A stretch of 64,000 nt of DNA, from positions 17,341,582 through 17,405,581 of the forward strand of contig NC_079206.1 in NCBI RefSeq assembly GCF_026745355.1. Reading direction: 5' to 3'. The position numbers were made by a program, and so were the translations under genes. The notes below the pieces were generated by a model. It was not told the DNA's origin and did not search any database. It saw only the letters and a list, made by a program, of their open reading frames with translations. This stretch comes from Beta vulgaris subsp. vulgaris. Its lineage: Eukaryota > Streptophyta > Magnoliopsida > Caryophyllales > Amaranthaceae. This document shows positions 58,001-64,000 of the stretch, one piece after another (within the stretch, counting starts at the first letter, position 1; the number at the start of each line of letters is the position of its first letter).

Positions 58001-60179
58001 TTCTTTGGGTGCTAGCTGATATTCAATATCTTAAATGAATAATTTCAAACCATTGAGTCTCTAACTCACTAGGTCGTTTTGTCTATGTGGCTATTTGGCT
58101 GTTGGTCTTTAAATGGTGTCTATAATCCTAGAAGCATGTCCAAGTGAAGTTTTATACGTGCTGTCAACATTGTAACATTTTTCCAAGAGATGATTCACTG
58201 TTAAGCTAGAATATTGACAAGATCCTAATGTAGATAATAGCTCGATTCATATTTTATTGCAATGAGATGAACAATTACATTATTATCAAACTTTAGTTGA
58301 GTGCTTCACTATATACCATGTGAAATTGTGTTTTTATGCTTCAGGAATTGTCAGGAAGGGCTATCAGGGTGGAGTTTGCAAGGAGATTAAAGAAGCCTCG
58401 ACCTCAGCCTCCTAGTGTTCCTGCTGTTAAAGAGACGCGTCATAAACTTTATGTATCCAATCTACAGTGGAAAGCAAGATCCACCCACCTCAGAGAATTC
58501 TTTTCATCCAGTTTCACTCCTGTTTCAGCTAGGGTCATATTTGAGAGTAGTCCATCAGGAAGATCTGCTGGATACGGCTTTGTCTCATTTAGCACAAGGG
58601 AAGAAGCAGAGGCTGCTATCTCTAATTTTGATGGGAAGGTATAGAAGAATATTTTTGTTCCGCTTCATTTGTTTTGCCTTTAGCCCCAACACAAAATCTT
58701 ATCTTGACCTAGCTTACAACTAGGTGCAATCTCTTCTTCACCTTAGATTTATTTAACTTGTCTAAACCTACTAGAACTAATCTGAAGTTATTGAAACTTG
58801 TTTTCTAATTTATTAAGTCTTGTTGGAACTTATCTAAGCTTATTAGACCTGAGGCTTAGTATTTCTTTCTATGAGAATCCACCTTTATTGTGGGCCCAGG
58901 GTCACTTTTGCATAAGCTATGTTTTTGTTATAATAGTCAAGTTATAGTGATAAAACTGTACTCCTCCATTAAAAATAAGGGTTTTTCTTATTGACTAAAA
59001 AATCAGTCAGACTGGTTTTTTTTCCTTCACTACATTAGCCAGTGATCTCTTACAGCCTGCATGATGCATCTCTTGGCCTTCAGCTTCCCGCTTGAGGGAG
59101 GCAAGCAAGTCCAGCAAGGGATTTAACTGCAATAAAAGCTGAGACAGAATCTTTCACTCTTAGGAGCACAATGCTGGTAAAGTTATTTGGTGACATCCAG
59201 TGCTTTCACCATAGTCCAATGCCATGCAATTCAGAAGGAAAATGTGGGAGTACTCTTAACATGGTTTTGGAAATATAGGTGCAACTTGTTGCTATTATAG
59301 AATGATAAATTTTTTTTCTTACATCATTAAATAGTAAGAGTGCCTATTATTTATGCCTATTTAAAACTAATTGGAGAAATTCACAAGATAGGGTCCAACT
59401 ATTACCCATTTTCTTTTATAGGTCTCAACTATGAATTATTCTTTGCAGGTCCCAAGTTTACCATATTGTGATTTTTATAAGTCCTGAATTAATTATAAAC
59501 GGTTTAAAAGGTAATATTTTTAAATGTTTGCCGCATTTTATAGAACTTTGTCACTTGCTGAAAGTGTTCGAAGATGGTAAACATTTAAAAATCTTACCTT
59601 TTAAAGCGATTATAAGTAACTCAGGACCTATGAAAATCACAAGATAGTAAACTTGGGACCTGTAGGGAATAATCCATAGTTAGGACTTATAAAAGAAGAC
59701 GGGTAATAGTTGAGCTCTCTCTTGTGAATTTTTCCAAACTAATTTTATTTGTTTTCATGATTGATTTCTTTTTGGAATTCATTATCTGTAGTGAGTATAA
59801 AGCTGCATGTGCAATGCTCTATGTCAGCAGCTTCTTCCACACTACTACAATTTTTCTCTTAAATCTTCATAATGATAAACTTAGCCCTATGGTTCAATAT
59901 TTAATCCATAAACATGTAAGATGCTGTTTAAACTTCAGTGATGAATTAGTATCATGATGCTTATAAATTTCTTTTTGTTTCATATAGGAACTTTTGGGTC
60001 GTCCAGTACGCTTAAAATTCAGTGAGCAGAATAGTGAAGGTGAAACAACAAATGGAGGGGAAGAAAATGATAACATAGATGAATCTACAGGCGTGCTCGG
60101 TGAGAAAGATAACTTAGGAAACTCTACAGGTGTGCCTGATGAGAAAGAAGCTTCTGAAGATCAGCCTAACGAGTCATAG
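55011..60179 (+). CDS. chloroplast two-RRM ribonucleoprotein (CP33-like, resembling At2g35410)
   Basis: Four exons: 55011-55382, 55514-55612, 58345-58638 and 59988-60179, all with GT..AG introns and phase 0; 318 aa. The ATG at 55011 is chosen as the first in frame. Residues 1 to about 70 are Ser/Leu-rich with few acids, a plastid transit peptide. RRM1 spans about 94-170 (RNP2 LYVVNL 96-101, RNP1 KNRGFGFV 132-139). RRM2 spans about 190-268 (RNP2 LYVSNL 192-197, RNP1 RSAGYGFVSF 230-239). ETRHKLYVSNL, KARSTHLREF and SFSTREEAEAAI recall Arabidopsis At2g35410. An acidic tail with two STGV repeats follows. These cpRNPs bind and stabilise or help edit plastid mRNAs. Introns 2 (2732 bp) and 3 (1349 bp) hold MITEs. 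The frame is intact, so it is presumably functional. Confidence 0.93.
55830..56067. mobile_element. Tourist-like MITE in intron 2, TTCAG-rich
   Basis: The left GGGCCGGTTCTCCCC and the reverse-complemented right AGGCATGTTCTCTTC are flanked by TAA (55827-55829 and 56068-56070). The interior is a degenerate array of CAGTTCAGTTCAATTCACTT. Confidence 0.65.
59373..59735. mobile_element. fold-back MULE-type MITE in intron 3, 363 bp
   Basis: About 160 bp at each end are inverted copies. The left starts GGAGAAATTCACAAGATAG, the reverse-complemented right GGAAAAATTCACAAGAGAG; shared blocks include CAACTATTACCC, AGGTCCCAAGTTTAC and TTTAAAAGGTAA. AAACTAATT is duplicated on both sides (59364-59372, 59736-59744). 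Confidence 0.88.
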
Positions 60180-60600
60180 AAGAAGAAAAGTTTTATCTTT
60201 CGGGGATACTTATTGACAACTGTGGGAAAGGACCTTTTTTTGTTCAATATTGAGGATGCAGTCTTGGTCTCTGAAAACCGGTGTGTACATTTTTGCTCCA
60301 TTCCTTTATTTTTCTCACATATCTGTGCAATCACTGTTCTGCCTAATATTTGATTTATACGTGTTAAGTAAACCTAGCTTAGAACTTTTAATTGTATCGT
60401 CTAAACTCGTCATAGGTATACAAGAAGCGTATAACTCCATGAATGCAGACTTGTCGCAAAAAACATAGTTATTCTCTGTTGTATCCTTATTCCTTCATAT
60501 GAGGCAGTACGTGTTAGTCCTCTTGTAGAGATTGTACAATGTATTATTCTCAATAAACGATTCCACTTCAGTATATGTTTATTGTATCGCAAAGGACTTT
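60180..60600 (+). terminator. 3' UTR and poly(A) signal of the CP33-like gene
   Basis: After the stop, about 370 bp downstream, AATAAA occurs at 60552-60557 in CTCAATAAACGATTCC. This is the best polyadenylation signal for the gene. Confidence 0.5.
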
Positions 60601-60674
60601 AGTTCTCAACCATAGGGATGCCAGCCTTTTGTGTTTATAAAATCTTTTACGTCTATTATTTGAATTGTAAGGTT

Positions 60675-60798
60675 ATAACTTTTATCACTCTTGACGATGC
60701 CATCTCCTCTGGTCACGATTCCACTTGACGATTCATGTTAGCCGACCCCAAATCACCTTGGGAATAAGGCTTAGTTGTTGTTGTTGTTGTTGTTGTAG
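60675..60798 (+). mobile_element. 5'-truncated SINE ending in TTG repeats
   Basis: An 18-bp perfect duplication TATTTGAATTGTAAGGTT flanks it (60657-60674 and 60799-60816). The body ends CCGACCCCAAATCACCTTGG, then GGCTTAG and (TTG)n. This 3' end matches my memory of Au-type plant SINEs. The tRNA-like head (A/B boxes) is missing. Confidence 0.85.
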
Positions 60799-60889
60799 TA
60801 TTTGAATTGTAAGGTTGGGTATATTGTCAATATGGGGCTCAAGGAGGTGTATGAGTGTGGAGATGAGATTGCGTAGAAGGGAAAGACGT

Positions 60890-61130
60890 TAAAAGTGCTA
60901 CGGGTACTTAGCCCGATTGGGTAGGGCAGTGCCGCCCGATCGGGCCCGAGGCCAGCAGTATAGCAGGTGATTTCGTTATGCGCCCGACCGCATCGGGCTT
61001 GTTCGCCTGATCGGGCGAAAGACCGCATTACGATTGGGCGTCCTTTTGCCCAATCGGGCCCGCGTGCATATTTGGTTGGCGAATCACTCGCCGGATCGAG
61101 CGGTGGGCTATTTTGGCCTAAATCGACACG
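60890..61130. repeat. GC-rich stretch with repeated CCCGATCGGGC words
   Basis: Contains GCCCGATTGGG, GCCCGATCGGGC, GCCCGACCGCATCGGGC, CTGATCGGGCG and CCAATCGGGCCCG within 240 bp of otherwise AT-rich flank. It is followed by AGGAGAGAAAAAGCTAGAGAG, reminiscent of a transcript leader. No gene is supported. Confidence 0.5.
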
Positions 61131-62015
61131 GAAACACGTTTTTTCTAGGCTTACCCTAATACGCTTATAATTGTATTCTACACTATCATTCTCATATTCA
61201 GGAGAGAAAAAGCTAGAGAGAGAGTTCTTGGAGTGCTTTTGTAATCTTTTTTTAACGTTAATCGATTCCTAGTGCAGATTCGTGGTTTTTTTCCTAGTTC
61301 TTGGGTTTCCACGTAAAAGTTCTTGTGTGTCTTTTACTCTTTTATTGTGTTGTTATTCGTATTATTGTTTTCTATTACTTGCTAGATTGATAGTCACTAG
61401 AACTTACATGTAATAGATAGAGGTTCATTTTTACGGAATTATAAATCACACTGCAAACTATACCAGAAAATTTGAGCATATCTTTGTAGCTGGGATTCCC
61501 AAAATTCTCTATTTTCACCCCTCATATTGCGGTTTCATGCATAGTATGGTTCCTGCTGATGTATCATTTTCTCTCCATCACGGAATTAAAAAATTTATAA
61601 GCGACCTTCGATTCAGTGGAAACTGGAAAGACCACAGTTATCAATATATGTATACGAGTTTTTAAATCTGCCTCATGCTGCATGGTATTTTCCTTGAAAC
61701 TTTTAGCTGAAGATAAAAATTAGGGTAATTTCATAAGCTAAGAGTTGAAGTTACTAAATTTAGAAAGTGTTCTATAATTTTAGTGGAGGCTCAAACTAGA
61801 AGTATAGAAATGGAGGGAGTTTATGAAAATCATATTTTACGCAGTTTGTATGTATATTATCTGTAACAGTGCCTAACATGTTACTGTACACTTCTCCTAT
61901 ATTTGCTGTTCTATTTTGTCTGATTTTACTTTGGTTAAATGGCTGCAAATTAGAGTTTTAGTCTCTTTTGTTTCTTTTCCAAATTTAAGTTCCAACTAAT
62001 TATGTTGAGATGTTG
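61131..62015. other. intergenic DNA without recognisable gene
   Basis: AT-rich; no coding frame, element end or RNA gene that I can support. Confidence 0.5.
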
Positions 62016-62017
62016 TA

Positions 62018-62384
62018 CTCCCTCCGTCCCATAATATAGTGCTTGCATTCCTCTTTGGGTATCCCAAAATGTTGTGCCTATTTCCTTTTTATCAATTTAT
62101 TTGGACTAAATTATCCTTCATTTCTACATAAAATTTTCCAAAATACCCCTACTTTCTTTTAAAATATGTGCCCCTATTTATTGTTTTACACCATTCCAAG
62201 GTATATTTATTGCTCTTTCATTTTATTTTAAAGGAAAAAGAAGAAAAAAAACTAGTTCCAAGACAAAAATACCCAATAAACATTTACTTAAATATATATT
62301 TTTGTGAAATCCTAAAACTCTTTATATTTTCCTTAATTCTTGTGAAAAATGAGAAGTAAACACTATATTATGGGACGGAGGGAG
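62018..62384. mobile_element. Stowaway MITE, 367 bp (family member 1)
   Basis: Both ends read CTCCCTCCGTCCCATAATAT, with TA at 62016-62017 and 62385-62386. Sister of 63544-63889. Confidence 0.92.
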
Positions 62385-62386
62385 TA

Positions 62387-63541
62387 TTTGTTTATGAATG
62401 ATATAGGCTAAATAAAAATTTCATTTCGCTCACTAAAAACTGTCAAACTCCCCAAGTTTCACCAAGAAACTAAACTTGAACATAGATTAACACAAAGACG
62501 CATGTGGTGCACGTACAAGTGATTGTCCAAGGCAAATTTAAGTTCCTTTAACCCTTAGCAGGCTATGCTACACAAATCACATACAGCAAAACTGATACGA
62601 TCATGGAAAATAATAGCATGACTTGAGCAGTTTAAGCACTGAGTTTTTGGACCGCCTAGATCAATTATTCGGGAGTAGCTGCAAACTCATTCAAGTAGGC
62701 TAGCTCCGCATCAATGAAAATTTTCCAACCGTCCCTGGAAAGATAGTTAGTTGGTGACGTCGACGGCTCTTGCGTGGTTGAAGTTTGGATGTGGGCAACA
62801 ATTACTACACTCAACCACATTCTTGGGCTTTTCTTGGTATACTTATCATTTGGCATTAAAAGAAATGGTTATATATCATGCTTATCAACTGTCTACTTTC
62901 CAACCATCCTACATAAATGATAAATGTATAAGGCAGTTGTAGTCTTGTGAACCGTCTTCTCTGTCTCTCAGCTTAGCTTAGTTATCATCTTACTTACACA
63001 AAGATTATTCATGAAATCACAAAAATAAAGCTTGTTGGATGTTGACTCGCTTAGTTGGTAATGTTTGGGAATGATTAAGGTAGTCATACTTTCATGAGGG
63101 CTTAATTGGCCATAAGTTCCCAATTCTACCCAAGAAACTTTGGCCCTGGCTGGCCTACATGTGGCATGCCGCGACCTCAGGCACCTGTCACTATGGTCCC
63201 AACCATATGTGTCATCCATTCTAGGGCCAAATCTATTATACTAGGTAGTAGGCACGAGGCACTTTAAATTTTTTTTTTCTTTTATTTTTACTACTTTGTA
63301 GAACGTTGGTAATGTTTATGTCGCACCAATCTTTGCTAGAGTTAGCCAAGGAACCTTGTGATGGGCCATGTACAAACAAGGATGGCAATTCGTTCCACTA
63401 TATATACCATCTTTCTTTTTATCCGTATGATGTTATTTGATTGAATTTTTTTTTAGAGTTTTCGGCTTATATCTATCTCAATTGATAAACTTCAAGTGAA
63501 AGTCTCATTTTGCTCTAGAAGAAATTTCCATTTCTATTGTC
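62387..63541. other. intergenic DNA without recognisable gene
   Basis: About 1.15 kb. Short minus-strand frames (62665-62856, 62968-63219) have no family signature and no supporting context. Confidence 0.45.
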
Positions 63542-63543
63542 TA

Positions 63544-63889
63544 CTCCCTCCGTCCCATAATATAGTGCTTCATTTCCATTTTGGGTGTCCCAAAATATAG
63601 TGCTTGGTTCTATATTTAATTCCATAATTTTTTGTGATTTGCCTAGAAAAATCGTGTCATCATTATATGTTTGCTTCTTGAAAATAGTTTTTTTTGCTTT
63701 GTTTATTCAACCCAAGGGTTGCATTTAATGCTCTTTCACCAATTATTCTTCATTCTCTCTCCTAAGATCACCTTTTTCCACACAATATTTATTTTAATAA
63801 TAAAAAGTTTTTACTTTCCTCTTAGATTCTATTTACCTTAATTCCTGTGAAAAAATGGAATCAAGCACTATATTATGGGACGGAGGGAG
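63544..63889. mobile_element. Stowaway MITE, 346 bp (family member 2)
   Basis: Both ends read CTCCCTCCGTCCCATAATAT, with TA at 63542-63543 and 63890-63891. The interior resembles 62018-62384 (TAGTGCTT near both ends, ATGGGACGG). Confidence 0.92.
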
Positions 63890-64000
63890 TAGTTGATAAC
63901 AAATATCTTCTCGTACCAGATACTTTAGTTTGTTTAGGGATTTGTTTGATTTGTGAAAGTTTCATGCATATTTAAGACATTCGGATTTTTAATTCAATAT

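Noticed and set aside
62665..63219. Two short minus-strand frames near the right end
   Set aside because: No motif, no neighbouring exon or splice context, ordinary length for random AT-rich DNA.

Overview
This is a stretch of a flowering-plant nuclear genome, most likely a eudicot. The evidence is two intron-containing genes of plant-specific type (a TET8/TET9-like tetraspanin and a chloroplast two-RRM ribonucleoprotein), plant-type LINEs, chromovirus-type Ty3/gypsy elements and many MITEs. I suspect Caryophyllales from the style of the repeats, but only weakly. I recognised no rRNA or tRNA gene and no CRISPR array.

Only two ordinary host genes are well supported. The tetraspanin lies on the minus strand (36892-39055, two exons, 269 aa). 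The chloroplast RNA-binding protein lies on the plus strand (55011-60179, four exons, 318 aa). Each carries MITEs in its introns. Almost everything else is transposable-element sequence, much of it nested.

Layout. 1-2310: 5' part of a minus-strand LINE with a MULE in its 5' UTR. 2608-4358: three small inverted-repeat elements. 5443-7555: a retroposed transcript with poly(A) and 12-bp target-site duplication (TSD), itself hit by a hAT element. 8933-16747: a large non-coding LTR retrotransposon with 2.8-kb LTRs. 16996-23349: a decayed minus-strand LINE split inside its reverse transcriptase by a non-autonomous CACTA element. 23.8-31.3 kb: a plus-strand LINE tail (RNase H-like) hit by a TIR element that holds a complete 5.6-kb gypsy element with an intact pol frame, and separately by a hAT element. 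31418-35852: a Tourist MITE holding a gag/protease-only LTR element. 36.1-39.1 kb: a Stowaway MITE and the tetraspanin. 39741-47588: a PIF/Harbinger cluster with three tandem head-to-tail copies, one broken by a second ORF-carrying retroposon and another holding a nested copy with an ORF1 (Myb/SANT-like) remnant. 47.6-48.4 kb: a gypsy protease fragment. 49.7-54.7 kb: a GAGCTCGG-type element next to a 4.3-kb MULE-like element. 55.0-60.6 kb: the chloroplast RNP gene. 60.6-64 kb: a truncated SINE, a GC-rich repeat and two sister Stowaway MITEs.

Most element boundaries were set by reading terminal inverted repeats or LTRs together with matching TSDs, so they are direct sequence observations. Family names come from recalled motif knowledge. 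The least explained objects are the two ORF-bearing retroposons. The second has a chimeric 5' end that includes half a MITE and an antisense exon-like segment.
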